Positions 1 to 8,944 of a stretch of 32,943 nucleotides of DNA are shown here, piece after piece. The stretch is from the NCBI GenBank assembly GCA_016199245.1, contig JACQHC010000093.1, positions 1-32,943 of the forward strand. Direction: 5' to 3'. Made by a program: the position numbers and the translations under genes. This stretch comes from Gemmatimonadota bacterium. GTDB taxonomy: Bacteria; Gemmatimonadota; Gemmatimonadetes; Gemmatimonadales; GWC2-71-9. Within the stretch, counting starts at the first letter, position 1; every line of letters begins with the position of its first letter. The notes under the pieces were generated by a model that saw only the letters and a program-made list of their open reading frames with translations, made no database searches and was not told the DNA's origin.

Positions 1-73
<73 letters not shown>

Positions 74-191
74 CTGATCTCGATGCCCGTGTATGAGCCG
101 GGTTTTCGTTTCCCAGACCGCCGTCGTTGATGCCGGTTGCCGCGACCCGTAGGTTAGGGCCCGGTCGGTCCCCTCATCCGGGAGATCCACG

Positions 192-1862
192 ATGACTGCG
201 GCGGTCGCCCCCCGTCCCTCCCCTCCCACGCGTCCCTCGCTCCTCGACTTCACGGCCGACGAAGTCCTGATCCGCCTGTGCCAGATCGAGATCCTGCGGG
301 CGCTACCCCCTGAGGAGATCCAGGCGCTCGTGCCACACGTGGATTTCGCGCGGCTCTCCAAGGGCACGATCCTGATGCACGTCGGCGATCCGGGCGACGC
401 GCTGTACTTCATCGAAACCGGACGGGTGCGGGTGGAGCGACCGGCCGCCGAGCCCGTGTTCGTGGACGCCGGCGGCGTCGTCGGCGAGGCCGCCCTGCTC
501 ACGGGAGACCCTCGCACGGCCACCGTGACGGCGGATACCGACGTCGAAGTGTGGGTCATCGCCAAGCTCCACTTCGACGAGCTGGTGGGTCGCTCTCCGG
601 TGCTGCGGCAGGCACTCCAGCTTCTCGTGGAAGCCCGGCGTCAGGGAACGCCACAGGAGCTGCCCAGCGAGCAATTCTGGGTGTCGACGGCCCTGCGCGC
701 TATCGACGCGCGCTACCAGGGGCTCACCGGGTGGCAGCGGTTCATGGGTATCGGCCTGCTGATCTGGACCGCGATGTACCTCAACGAACGCTTCCCCGTG
801 ATCCCGGAGTCTCGCGGCGAGGTCTGGTTTGCGGTCGGCCACCTGCTGTCCGGGCTGTTGATCGTCCAGGGAGCCTGCGAGGCGTTCGTGCAGGGTGTGG
901 AACGCCTGGGGGCGCGTCTCAAGTGGGATGGGTTCATCTCCGGCACCGTGGGCTCTCTGCTCAGCACCTTGCCGGAGTTCGTGGTCATCGCCTTTCTGGT
1001 CACAGTCGAGCCGCTGGCGGCGTTCGTCACGGCGGCGGTGACCATCTTCAACAACGCCCTCGTCTTCTCGATCTACGCGTTCTTCCTGCCCAAGGACCGG
1101 AAGGGCACGTTCGCGATGCCGCGGTCGCTCACCATCGCGGGCGGCGAGATCATGATAGCCGGCGCCACGATCACCTTGCTCGTCGGGATCGTGATGTTGG
1201 TGCTGCGCGTGGCGACACCGCAAACGGCCTTGCGCGGCGTCGACCTCATCGGCATCGGGATCGTCCTCATGGCGATCTACGCGTACTACGTCCTGACGCT
1301 GGTGCGCTACTACGCGGAGGGGAAGGACGATGAAGAGTCGCTCCCGCCCGATCCCGAGCGACTCGGCCACGACGTGACGTGGGACGGCATCGGCCTCATG
1401 TTCCTGCTGGGTGTGATCGGGGCCTACACCGCTGGCGAAGCGATTGGCGAGTTCGCGGAGACGGCGCTCGACCGCCTGGGTCTGCCGACGATTCCCACGG
1501 CCGCGGCGCTGGCGTTCTTCGCGGGCGTGAGCGAGTACATCATCGTCTTCAAGTCACACCGCCGGGGCGAGCTGGGGATCGCCCTGTCCAATGCGTTCGG
1601 GGGACTGACGCAGGTGATGTTCCTGCTGCTGCCGTTCGCGATGATGACGATCGGCGTGCTCGGCCTGGCGGGGGCGGGACCGCAGTTCGTGATCCCGCTC
1701 AACGAAGTGACCATGCTGCTCGTCCTGCTCCTGTTCCCTCTGTTCTTCGCCCTTCACCAGCACATGGAGCAGGAGGGGACGCTGAGCAATCTGGACGCCG
1801 CGAGCATGACCGGAGCGTACCTGCTGCTGTTGTACTTCCTGTTTACGGCATCGCCGTCGTGA
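192..1862 (+). CDS. Cyclic-nucleotide-binding domain fused to CaCA-type cation exchanger
   Basis: A 556-residue membrane protein in two parts. Residues about 30-145 form a CAP-like cyclic-nucleotide-binding domain; its phosphate-binding cassette (VGEAALLTGDPRTATV, about 97-112) keeps the Glu99 and Arg108 that normally contact the cyclic nucleotide. From about residue 180 there are roughly ten hydrophobic segments with two alpha-repeat-like motifs of the Na+/Ca2+ exchanger superfamily: GTVGSLLSTLPE (251-262) and a second repeat with GVSE (445-448) and SNAFGGLTQ (466-474). By family knowledge it exchanges Ca2+ or another cation for Na+ or H+ across the inner membrane; the ligand-binding domain suggests gating by cAMP, cGMP or a similar molecule, which is inference. 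The ATG at 192 has GGGAG about 8 bases upstream. It converges on the TauE gene with only 76 bases between the stops. Confidence 0.85.
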   Translation: MTAAVAPRPSPPTRPSLLDFTADEVLIRLCQIEILRALPPEEIQALVPHVDFARLSKGTILMHVGDPGDALYFIETGRVRVERPAAEPVFVDAGGVVGEAALLTGDPRTATVTADTDVEVWVIAKLHFDELVGRSPVLRQALQLLVEARRQGTPQELPSEQFWVSTALRAIDARYQGLTGWQRFMGIGLLIWTAMYLNERFPVIPESRGEVWFAVGHLLSGLLIVQGACEAFVQGVERLGARLKWDGFISGTVGSLLSTLPEFVVIAFLVTVEPLAAFVTAAVTIFNNALVFSIYAFFLPKDRKGTFAMPRSLTIAGGEIMIAGATITLLVGIVMLVLRVATPQTALRGVDLIGIGIVLMAIYAYYVLTLVRYYAEGKDDEESLPPDPERLGHDVTWDGIGLMFLLGVIGAYTAGEAIGEFAETALDRLGLPTIPTAAALAFFAGVSEYIIVFKSHRRGELGIALSNAFGGLTQVMFLLLPFAMMTIGVLGLAGAGPQFVIPLNEVTMLLVLLLFPLFFALHQHMEQEGTLSNLDAASMTGAYLLLLYFLFTASPS

Positions 1863-1938
1863 TTGCAAATCGACGATCGGAGATCGGCGAATGCAGATCG
1901 ATATGGATTCGCGCCAATCTGCAATCGTCAATCTGCAA
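1863..1938. terminator. Long imperfect inverted repeat between convergent genes
   Basis: The 76-base gap between the stop at 1862 and the TauE stop codon at 1939-1941 is one imperfect hairpin. The left arm 1863-1889 and right arm 1912-1938 are each 27 bases and match at 22 positions, with several of the rest able to form G-U pairs. The right arm contains two copies of AATCTGCAA-like sequence, so the arms are built from a short direct repeat. There is no T-run. A bidirectional terminator or transcript-end hairpin is the simplest reading. Confidence 0.6.
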
Positions 1939-2880
1939 TTACGTCAAGATCTCCCACCACATCTTGAGCGCCACGAGCCCGATGAGGAGCGCGAGAACCA
2001 GGTTCAGCAATTCCGTGTGCATGCGGCGGCTCAGCGACGCGCCGAGGCGGGCGCCGGGGAGGGCGCCCACGACCAATGCGATGGCCGGCAACCACTCGAT
2101 CTGTCCCGTCGCGGCTTTGCCGATCATCCCCGCAACGCCTGCCAGTACCACGATCCCGAGCGAGGCGCTGATGGCGCTTCTGAGGGGGACGTGCAGCACA
2201 TAGATCATGAGCGGGACCAGCAGGAATCCACCGCCGGCGCCGACCATCCCGGCCAGCAGCCCCACCGCAATCCCGCTTCCCACAGCCAGGTAGGGGTTAA
2301 CCTTCTCGGCCGGTGTGACCGGGGTGCCCCCGGAGGAAGCCCGCGGTTGACTCGTCCTGACGGCGAGCATCACGACCGCCGCCACCAGGGCGAGCGCGGC
2401 GAACAGGGCCGTCAGCCCGCGTGGGCTGATCAAGCGAGAGAGCGCCGCGCCGGTCAGCGAGCCGGCCATCATACCGCTGCCCAGCGTCGTGACCAGCGTA
2501 TTGCGCACGGGGCGATAGTGCAGGTGGCCGAGCAGCCCGGCGAGGCCGGCGGCGGCCACCTGGGCCATCGTGATTCCGGAGATGGTGTGAATGTCGAGGG
2601 CACGCTGGCCGACGAGCGGCGGCACGTAGAGGAGCAGCGGGATCATGACGATCGCCCCGCCGATGCCCACCATGCCGGCGACAATCGCACCGGCGAACCC
2701 GAGCGCCATCAGCAGCGCATCGGACCGGGCGTGATAGAACGCCAGCAGGAACGCCGCGAGCCAGGCCGCCGCGAGGGTGGGAACGGGCCCCGAGGCTACG
2801 CGGAACGCGGTAGCGATCCCACCGGGGGCGGCCTCGGGGGTGCTCGCGGCGGTATCCGGTTGCTTGGGGCTTGCGGACAT
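1939..2880 (-). CDS. TauE/SafE family sulfite/anion exporter
   Basis: A 313-residue polytopic membrane protein. It shows the two-halved TauE/SafE pattern: a glycine-rich membrane repeat (GFAGAIVAGMVGIGGAIVMI) early and a second (VGLLAGMVGAGGGFLLVPLM) in the C-terminal half, with about eight hydrophobic segments in total. Family members export sulfite, sulfoacetate or other organosulfonate-related anions, though many are uncharacterised. The ATG at 2880 was chosen because it gives a normal N-terminus (MSASPKQ) and keeps the gene clear of the divergent molybdoenzyme operon; an in-frame start at 2952 would overlap it. The divergent placement next to a cytoplasmic molybdoenzyme supports, but does not prove, a sulfur-oxyanion role. 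Confidence 0.85.
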   Translation of the reverse strand: MSASPKQPDTAASTPEAAPGGIATAFRVASGPVPTLAAAWLAAFLLAFYHARSDALLMALGFAGAIVAGMVGIGGAIVMIPLLLYVPPLVGQRALDIHTISGITMAQVAAAGLAGLLGHLHYRPVRNTLVTTLGSGMMAGSLTGAALSRLISPRGLTALFAALALVAAVVMLAVRTSQPRASSGGTPVTPAEKVNPYLAVGSGIAVGLLAGMVGAGGGFLLVPLMIYVLHVPLRSAISASLGIVVLAGVAGMIGKAATGQIEWLPAIALVVGALPGARLGASLSRRMHTELLNLVLALLIGLVALKMWWEILT

Positions 2881-2927
2881 GAAGCGGAGGCAATCTACTA
2901 CCCGGACCCGTGTCAGGGATTCTCGGC

Positions 2928-4466
2928 GTGACGGCAACCCTCGATTCGCCACCGGCCACCGCGCCGCGCCTGTGGGCCAAGGTCATCGATCACACGCGCT
3001 GCATCGGTTGCCACGCGTGCACCACGGCCTGCAAGTCGGAGAACGAAGTGCCGCTGTCCGTGACGCGCACGTACGTGAAGTACGTGGACGTTGGCGAATT
3101 CCCCACGGTCCGCCGCGCCTTTCAGGTGACGCGCTGCAACCAGTGCGAGGACGCACCGTGCGTCACGGCCTGTCCCACGCGGGCGATGTACCGCCGGCCC
3201 GACGGAATCGTGGACTTCGACAAGTCCGTCTGCATCGGTTGCAAGGCGTGCATCGCCGCGTGCCCCTACGACGCGATCTTCATCAATCCCGAGGATCATT
3301 CCGCCGAGAAGTGCAACTTCTGCGCGCACCGGATCGACATCGGGCTCGAGCCAGCCTGTGTCGTCGTGTGCCCCACCGAGGCGATCCTGGTGGGCGATCT
3401 CCGCGATCAGACGTCAAGGGTGGCGCGGATCGTGGAGCGAGAGGCGGTCGCCGTGCGCAGACCGGAGAAGGAGACGCGCCCTAAACTCTTCTACAAAGGC
3501 GTACACCAGGCCACGCTCGATCCGCTCGCGGCGCGGCGGCCGCCGGGTGGGCTTTTCATGTGGAGCGAGCAGTATCAAGCTCGCAAGGCCGTTGTTTCAG
3601 GACATCCGAGTCCCGCGAACAGCTCGGCCGCGGCGCTCTTGTCGTACGACGTGGCGCACGGGGCGCCGTGGGATTGGCGCGTGAGCCTGTACACGTGGAC
3701 GAAGAGCGTGGCCGCCGGGGCGTACTTGGTGGCGCTTGTGCTCGTTGTGATGGGTGCCGTGGAGGGCGACGGCGTCCTGTGGCGCTGGATCTCGCCGCTC
3801 GTCTCCGCCGCGTTCCTCGCGGTGACCGGCGGACTCCTGATCTCCGACCTCGAGCATCCAGAGCGGTTCCTCATGATCTTCACGCGACCGCAGTGGCGAA
3901 GCTGGCTGGTTCGCGGGGCTGTGATCATTACGGCGTATGGCGGCCTGCTCGCCACGCACATGGGGACTTCGTGGCTCGGGTTGGCCGGCGTGGAGCGGTT
4001 GCTGCGCGTACCTGGCTTCCTGCTTTCGATCCTCACAGCGGTCTACACCGCTTACCTGTTCGCGCAGGCCAGGGGTCGCGACTTCTGGCAGAGCGCCTTG
4101 CTCCCGCCACACCTCTTGGTTCAGGCAGTGCTGGCCGGCTCAGCGGCGTTGCTCGCGGCCGCAGACTACGCAGATCCCGCGGCAGCCGCGGCTTTGGCCT
4201 GGACACTTGCTGGTGCCTGCGCGGTGCACCTTGTACTGGTAGTGGGCGAGGTCACGCTGGCTCACCCCACCGCCTATGCGCGACTCGCACGGTGGGAGAT
4301 GATCCACGGGCGCTACGCGCGGTGGTTCTGGGCCGGCGTGATTCTGGTGGCCGTGGGAACAGCGGCGCCGTGGATCGGGCTCGGTGCCGTGCCCCTGGCG
4401 CTCGCCGGCCTGTTCGCCTACGAGCACGCGTACGTGCAGGCGGGGCAGGCGGTGGCGCTTGCGTGA
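2928..4466 (+). CDS. Fused 4Fe-4S electron-transfer subunit and NrfD-type membrane anchor
   Basis: A 512-residue fusion of the B and C subunits of a complex-iron-sulfur molybdoenzyme. Residues 1-150 carry sixteen cysteines in four groups: C25/28/31/35, C70/73/78/82, C102/105/108/112 and C129/132/144/148, the DmsB/PsrB layout for four [4Fe-4S] clusters. After a linker with no predicted membrane segment (about 150-215), the rest has about eight hydrophobic helices of the NrfD/PsrC type, including the ISDLEHPERF and MIFTRPQWRSW stretches, and should exchange electrons with the quinone pool. The GTG at 2928 is preferred because AGGGA lies nine bases upstream; an in-frame GTG at 2910 would add six residues. 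The catalytic subunit follows 72 bases later. There is no Tat leader, so the clusters should face the cytoplasm. Confidence 0.88.
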   Translation: MTATLDSPPATAPRLWAKVIDHTRCIGCHACTTACKSENEVPLSVTRTYVKYVDVGEFPTVRRAFQVTRCNQCEDAPCVTACPTRAMYRRPDGIVDFDKSVCIGCKACIAACPYDAIFINPEDHSAEKCNFCAHRIDIGLEPACVVVCPTEAILVGDLRDQTSRVARIVEREAVAVRRPEKETRPKLFYKGVHQATLDPLAARRPPGGLFMWSEQYQARKAVVSGHPSPANSSAAALLSYDVAHGAPWDWRVSLYTWTKSVAAGAYLVALVLVVMGAVEGDGVLWRWISPLVSAAFLAVTGGLLISDLEHPERFLMIFTRPQWRSWLVRGAVIITAYGGLLATHMGTSWLGLAGVERLLRVPGFLLSILTAVYTAYLFAQARGRDFWQSALLPPHLLVQAVLAGSAALLAAADYADPAAAAALAWTLAGACAVHLVLVVGEVTLAHPTAYARLARWEMIHGRYARWFWAGVILVAVGTAAPWIGLGAVPLALAGLFAYEHAYVQAGQAVALA

Positions 4467-4538
4467 GTAAGACGGCGGCATGAGTGGCAGAGGCGGCAGA
4501 AGGGGAGAAAGGGCAGAACGGCATGACGGCAGGAAGGC

Positions 4539-7394
4539 ATGAGTGACGAAGTGAAGCAAGACCGGCGGTCCTACCCCGGGCCCAGTGGTGCGGGACTATC
4601 GGCGTTTCCGCCCCAGGAGCGCTGGGACGATTGGGTGGAGCTGGATCCCGCCGCCTGGCCGCGGCGCGTGGAGCGACGTTACGCGCTCGTGCCCACGACT
4701 TGCTTCAACTGCGAATCGGCATGTGGGCTCCTGGCCTACGTGGACAAGGAAACCGGCGAGGTTCGCAAGCTGGAGGGCAACCCCGAGCACCCCGGTTCGC
4801 GCGGGCGGAACTGCGCCAAAGGGCCCGCCACGCTGAACCAGATCACGGACCCCGATCGCATCCTCCATCCGCTCAAACGGGTGGGGAAGCGAGGCGAGGG
4901 GGAGTGGGAGCGGGTGAGCTGGGACGAGGTGCTGGACGATCTCGCCGGCCGCATTCGTCGCGCGATCACGGAAGGTCGCGGCAACGAAGTCATGTACCAC
5001 GTGGGCCGGCCGGGCGAAGACGGATTCACCGAGCGCATTCTCGCGGCGTGGGGGATCGACGGGCACAACTCGCACACCAACGTGTGCTCATCCAACGCGC
5101 GGGCGGGCTACCACTTCTGGATGGGCTTCGATCGGCCGAGTCCCGACCACGCGAACGCGAAAGTCATCCTCCTCGTCTCCTCGCATCTCGAAACCGGGCA
5201 CTATTTCAACCCGCACGCCCAGCGGGTGATGGAGGGCAAGCAGAACGGGGCGAAGCTCATCGTGTTCGACACGCGCCTGTCGAACACGGCGACGCACGCC
5301 GACCACTGGCTCGCGCCCTACCCCGGCTCGGAGCCGGCGATCTTCCTGGCCATCGCGAATTACATCATCCAGAACGATCTCTACGACCGCGAGTTCATGC
5401 GGCGCTGGTGGAACTGGGAGGAGTACCTCGCCGCGGAGCATGCCTCGACGGAGCGGTCCTTCGCGAGCTTCGAGCGGATCCTCAAGGGTATCTACCGGGA
5501 ATTCACGTTCGACTTCGCAGCCCGCGAGTCGGGGATCGAGGCGAAGCGGCTCGAGGAGGTGGCTCGTGCCGTGGCGTCGGCGGGCTCGCGGCTCGCGTCG
5601 CACAACTGGCGCAGCGCGGGCGCCGGTAACGAAGGCGGCTGGCAGGTGGCGCGCACGCTGTTTCTGCTGAACGCGCTACTCGGCGCCGTGGCGACGCCGG
5701 GCGGAACGTATCCCAACGGCTGGAACAAGTTCGTCCCGCGCCCAATCTACGTCCCGCCGCATCCGAAGACCTGGAACGAGCTCACCTGGCCCCAGGAATA
5801 CCCCCTCGCGCTGCACGAGCTCTCCTTCCTGCTGCCGCACTTTCTCAAAGAAGGCCGCGGCAAGCTCGACGTGTACTTCACACGCGTGTATAACCCGGTC
5901 TGGACCAACCCCGATGGGTTCTCCTGGATCGAGGTGCTGACCGACGAATCGCTCGTCGGCCTTCACGTCGCGTTGACCCCAACCTGGAGCGAAACGGCCT
6001 ACTTCGCGGACTATGTCCTGCCCATGGGCCATGGCTCCGAGCGGCACGACCTCCACTCCTACGAGACGCACGACGCGCAGTGGATCGGGTTCCGGCAACC
6101 CGTGCAGCGCGCCGCCGCCGAGCGGCTGGGCAGTTCCGTTGCGGACACTCGGGCCACGAATCCGGGTGACGTCTGGGAAGAGAACGAGTTCTGGATGGAG
6201 CTCACCTGGCGCATCGACCCGGACGGCTCCCTGGGTATCCGCCAGTACGTTGAATCCAAACGCGCTCCCGGGCGCAGGCTGCCGGTGGACGAATACTACG
6301 CGCACATCTTCGAGCATTCGGTGCCGGGCCTGTCAGAGAAGGCCTCTGATCTCGGGATTTCGCCGCTCGATTACATGCGCCGCCATGGCGCCTTCGAGAT
6401 CTCGCGCACCGTCGGCGCCGTTCACGAAGAGGAGGTACCGGCGACGGAGCTGGAGGACATGCGCGAAGGCCCGTTCGGTCGCGTCTATACGAGGACGCCG
6501 CGGCCCGCCGGGCCCAACATCGTGCCGCAGCCCACACCGGAGGGCGATGCCGAGGGACGACGACCGGTCGGCGTGAGAGTGGACGGCAAGGTCCTGCGAG
6601 GATTCCCCACGCCGTGCGGCCGGCTCGAGTTCTACTCCTCGACGCTCGCGGCCTGGGGATGGAAGGAGAGCGCGATACCGTCGTACCCGCGAAGCCACGT
6701 GCACCACGCGCGCCTGCGCGACGGCGAGATGCCGTTGATCTCCACGTTCCGGCTCCCCGTGCACGTTCACACGCGGAGCGCCAATGCCAAGTGGCTGGAC
6801 GAGATCGCGCACACCAATCCGCTGTGGATGCACACGACGGACGCGCAGCGACTCGGTGTGGACACCGGGGATCTCGTGCGCGTTGAGACGGAGATCGGCT
6901 ACTTCGTGGTACGCGTCTGGGTCACCGAAGGGATTCGCCCGGGTGTAGTCGCGTGCAGCCACCACATGGGGCGGTGGAAGCTGGATCGCGACGGCCAGCG
7001 CCAGCTCATGGCGACCGTGTCACTCCGGCGGGATGGAACCAAGTGGCTGCTGCGTCGGCAGTCAGGTGTCGAGCCCTACGAGTCCTCCGATCCCGACACC
7101 GCACGCATCTGGTGGCGGGATGCGGGCGTCCACCAGAACTTGACCTTCCCCGTCCATCCGGATCCCGTGTCGGGGCAGCACTGCTGGCACCAGGCGGTGC
7201 GCGTCCGCCGCGCGGGCCCCGGTGACCGGCAGGGCGACGTCGTTGTGGATACGGCGAAGGCGCATGAAGCGTACAAGGAGTGGCTGGCTCGAGCCCGTCC
7301 CGCCCGACGCCATTCGCCGGACGGAACTCGCCGGCCTTACTGGCTCCTCCGGCCGCTCAAGCCGGCACGGGAGGCGTTCCGGCTGCCGGAGTAG
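4539..7394 (+). CDS. Molybdopterin oxidoreductase catalytic subunit (cytoplasmic CISM type, SoeA-like candidate)
   Basis: A 951-residue catalytic subunit of the DMSO reductase superfamily. Near the N-terminus C55-x2-C58-x3-C62-x29-C92 would hold an FS0 [4Fe-4S] cluster. TNVCSSNARAG (181-190) places Cys183 where the molybdenum ligand normally sits, unlike the Ser of true DMSO reductases. The C-terminal part (about 730-830) contains a molydopterin-dinucleotide-binding region. No signal peptide or twin-arginine motif is visible, so it should be cytoplasmic and dock on the upstream fused B-C subunit. Family options include sulfite dehydrogenase SoeA, polysulfide/thiosulfate reductase and related enzymes. 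The missing Tat leader, the Cys ligand and the divergent TauE exporter favour a SoeABC-like role, but the substrate is not determined by the sequence. The upstream spacer 4467-4538 is purine-rich, with GGAAGG just before the ATG. Confidence 0.85.
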   Translation: MSDEVKQDRRSYPGPSGAGLSAFPPQERWDDWVELDPAAWPRRVERRYALVPTTCFNCESACGLLAYVDKETGEVRKLEGNPEHPGSRGRNCAKGPATLNQITDPDRILHPLKRVGKRGEGEWERVSWDEVLDDLAGRIRRAITEGRGNEVMYHVGRPGEDGFTERILAAWGIDGHNSHTNVCSSNARAGYHFWMGFDRPSPDHANAKVILLVSSHLETGHYFNPHAQRVMEGKQNGAKLIVFDTRLSNTATHADHWLAPYPGSEPAIFLAIANYIIQNDLYDREFMRRWWNWEEYLAAEHASTERSFASFERILKGIYREFTFDFAARESGIEAKRLEEVARAVASAGSRLASHNWRSAGAGNEGGWQVARTLFLLNALLGAVATPGGTYPNGWNKFVPRPIYVPPHPKTWNELTWPQEYPLALHELSFLLPHFLKEGRGKLDVYFTRVYNPVWTNPDGFSWIEVLTDESLVGLHVALTPTWSETAYFADYVLPMGHGSERHDLHSYETHDAQWIGFRQPVQRAAAERLGSSVADTRATNPGDVWEENEFWMELTWRIDPDGSLGIRQYVESKRAPGRRLPVDEYYAHIFEHSVPGLSEKASDLGISPLDYMRRHGAFEISRTVGAVHEEEVPATELEDMREGPFGRVYTRTPRPAGPNIVPQPTPEGDAEGRRPVGVRVDGKVLRGFPTPCGRLEFYSSTLAAWGWKESAIPSYPRSHVHHARLRDGEMPLISTFRLPVHVHTRSANAKWLDEIAHTNPLWMHTTDAQRLGVDTGDLVRVETEIGYFVVRVWVTEGIRPGVVACSHHMGRWKLDRDGQRQLMATVSLRRDGTKWLLRRQSGVEPYESSDPDTARIWWRDAGVHQNLTFPVHPDPVSGQHCWHQAVRVRRAGPGDRQGDVVVDTAKAHEAYKEWLARARPARRHSPDGTRRPYWLLRPLKPAREAFRLPE

Positions 7395-7412
7395 GTTCCG
7401 AAGGACGAGCTC

Positions 7413-7503
7413 GGCAGTGGTGGCAGGGGCACAGAAAGGACGCCGGGCTTGTCGGCCCCTAAACCCTTCCCCTTGTCCCGCCTCTGCCGGTCCTGCCGCT
7501 GCC
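7413..7503. repeat. Imperfect inverted repeat after the molybdoenzyme operon
   Basis: Left arm GGCAGTGGTGGCAGG (7413-7427) can pair, with a small bulge, with CCTGCCGCTGCC (7492-7503). The arms are made of GGCAG-type units. The structure begins 19 bases after the stop at 7394 and could end the upstream transcript. The pairing is less perfect than in the convergent gaps, so confidence is modest. Confidence 0.4.
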
Positions 7504-7519
7504 AGCGACCGTCCGGTTT

Positions 7520-7547
7520 TGGGACTGCCATTCCCGCATTCGGGCAC
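7520..7547 (+). repeat. Hyphenated palindrome TGGGAC-N-TCCC-CATTCG, copy 1
   Basis: TGGGACTGCCATTCCC followed by GCATTCGGGCAC. The GGGA and TCCC halves form a hyphenated palindrome and the CATTCG tail matches the four other copies in the window. It lies 113 bases upstream of the adaptor start at 7661. It is the most diverged copy, with GGGCAC replacing GAACGC in the tail. Confidence 0.5.
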
Positions 7548-7660
7548 CCCCCTTCCGGGGTCGTTGGGTTCCGTCTTGTAACTTCTGAATGGATAACGTC
7601 GTATGGGAGGGGCCACGTGGTACGGTGGTTGCCCCTTCCAGGGACGGGCATTCTATATCT

Positions 7661-8911
7661 ATGGTGGACATTCCTCGCGAACCGCCCCGCAAAGGCCGCA
7701 AGCGGCTGATCTACGGGGGAGCGATCCTGGGCGGGGTCGCGCTGGTGACGATCGCGCTCGGACAGCTCGAGCCGGCGGCGCCGACCGTGGAGCGTGGCGC
7801 GGTGTGGTTCGACACGGTGCAACGCGGCCCGATGCTCCGGCAGGTGCGCGGGCCCGGAACGCTGGTGCCCGAGCAGGTACGGTGGGTGTCCGCCCTGACT
7901 CAGGGCAGAGTGGAGCGCATTCTGCTCGAACCCGGCGTGGAAGTCACCGAGCAGACTGTGCTGCTCGAGCTGTCCAATCCGGACCAGCAGCTCCGCGCAC
8001 TGAACGCCGATCAGCAGCTTGCCGCGGCGGAGGCGCAGCTCGTGAACCTGCGTTCCACGCTCCAGTCGCAGATCCTGACGCAGGAGGGCACGGTCGCGCA
8101 GACACGCACCGACTTCCGCGAGGCTGAGCGCCAGGCCGCTGCTGCCGTGGACCTCGCCGCTAAAGGCCTGATCGCCGAGAACGAAGTGGCGCGGGCGCGG
8201 GACAACGTCGAAGCCTTGAAAAAGCGCCTGGAGATCGAGGAGCAGCGACTCGAATTGGGCCGCGCGTCGATGACCGAGCAGGTCCCCGTGCAGGAAGCGC
8301 AGGTGCAGCGGCTGAAAGAGGTCGTGCGGTTTGAGCAGTTCATGCTCGCTTCGATGCGCGTGCGCGCGGGCGCGCGGGGGGTGCTGCGTGATCTGCCGCT
8401 GGAAGAAGGGCAGTGGGTGACGCCGGGCACGCGGCTCGCCCGTGTGGTCCAGCCGGGGCGCCTCAAGGCGGAGCTCAGGATCCCGGAAACGCAGGTGCGG
8501 GACGTCGCGATCGGCCAGCCGGCGATGATCGACACACGCACCGACACCATCGTGGGGCGCGTGATTCGGATCGATCCGGCTGCGGAGAACGGGAGCGTGA
8601 CGGTGGACGTGGCGCTCGACGGCCCGCTGCCGCGCGGCGCCCGCCCCGACCTCAGCGTGGACGGCACGATCGAAATCGAGCGGCTGGACGACGTACTCTT
8701 CGTAGGCCGGCCAGCCTACGGACAGGCCAACAGTGTCGTGGGGTTGTTCAAGGTGGATCCGGACGAGAACGGCGCGACCCGCGTGAGCGTGCGCCTGGGC
8801 AGGAGCTCGGTGAACGTGATCGAGATCGTCGAGGGGCTCGCGGAAGGCAACGTCGTCGTTCTCTCCGACATGTCGCGCTGGGATGCGGTTGATCGGGTGA
8901 GAATCAGATAG
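7661..8911 (+). CDS. HlyD/MacA-like periplasmic adaptor of an ABC efflux system
   Basis: A 416-residue membrane-fusion protein. A short basic N-terminus (MVDIPREPPRKGRKR) precedes one membrane helix (about 15-34). Then come a lipoyl-like/beta-barrel segment (GTLVPEQVRWVSALTQGRVE), a long alpha-helical hairpin rich in Q, E, A and L (about 110-235), and a returning barrel domain with RVRAGARGVLRDLP and VTPGTRLARVVQP. Such adaptors link an inner-membrane ABC permease to the outer membrane or receive substrate in the periplasm. The ATG at 7661 gives the usual start; an in-frame ATG at 7589 would add 24 atypical residues. It is the first gene of the operon with two ATPases and an ADOP permease. 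Confidence 0.87.
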   Translation: MVDIPREPPRKGRKRLIYGGAILGGVALVTIALGQLEPAAPTVERGAVWFDTVQRGPMLRQVRGPGTLVPEQVRWVSALTQGRVERILLEPGVEVTEQTVLLELSNPDQQLRALNADQQLAAAEAQLVNLRSTLQSQILTQEGTVAQTRTDFREAERQAAAAVDLAAKGLIAENEVARARDNVEALKKRLEIEEQRLELGRASMTEQVPVQEAQVQRLKEVVRFEQFMLASMRVRAGARGVLRDLPLEEGQWVTPGTRLARVVQPGRLKAELRIPETQVRDVAIGQPAMIDTRTDTIVGRVIRIDPAAENGSVTVDVALDGPLPRGARPDLSVDGTIEIERLDDVLFVGRPAYGQANSVVGLFKVDPDENGATRVSVRLGRSSVNVIEIVEGLAEGNVVVLSDMSRWDAVDRVRIR

Positions 8912-8944
8912 AACTGTTCACGCTTTTCCAATGGAGAGCCTCAT

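Noticed and set aside
303-1370. Long minus-strand frame inside the exchanger gene
   Set aside because: Its product is His/Arg/Asp-rich with no domain, typical of the antisense frame of a high-GC gene; the plus-strand protein has clear motifs.
1891-2931. Plus-strand 346-codon frame across TauE
   Set aside because: Low-complexity Arg/Gly/His/Gln-rich translation opposite a good membrane protein.
4631-5629. 332-codon plus frame within the molybdoenzyme
   Set aside because: Shifted frame of the catalytic subunit, whose cysteine and Mo-ligand motifs are in the other frame.
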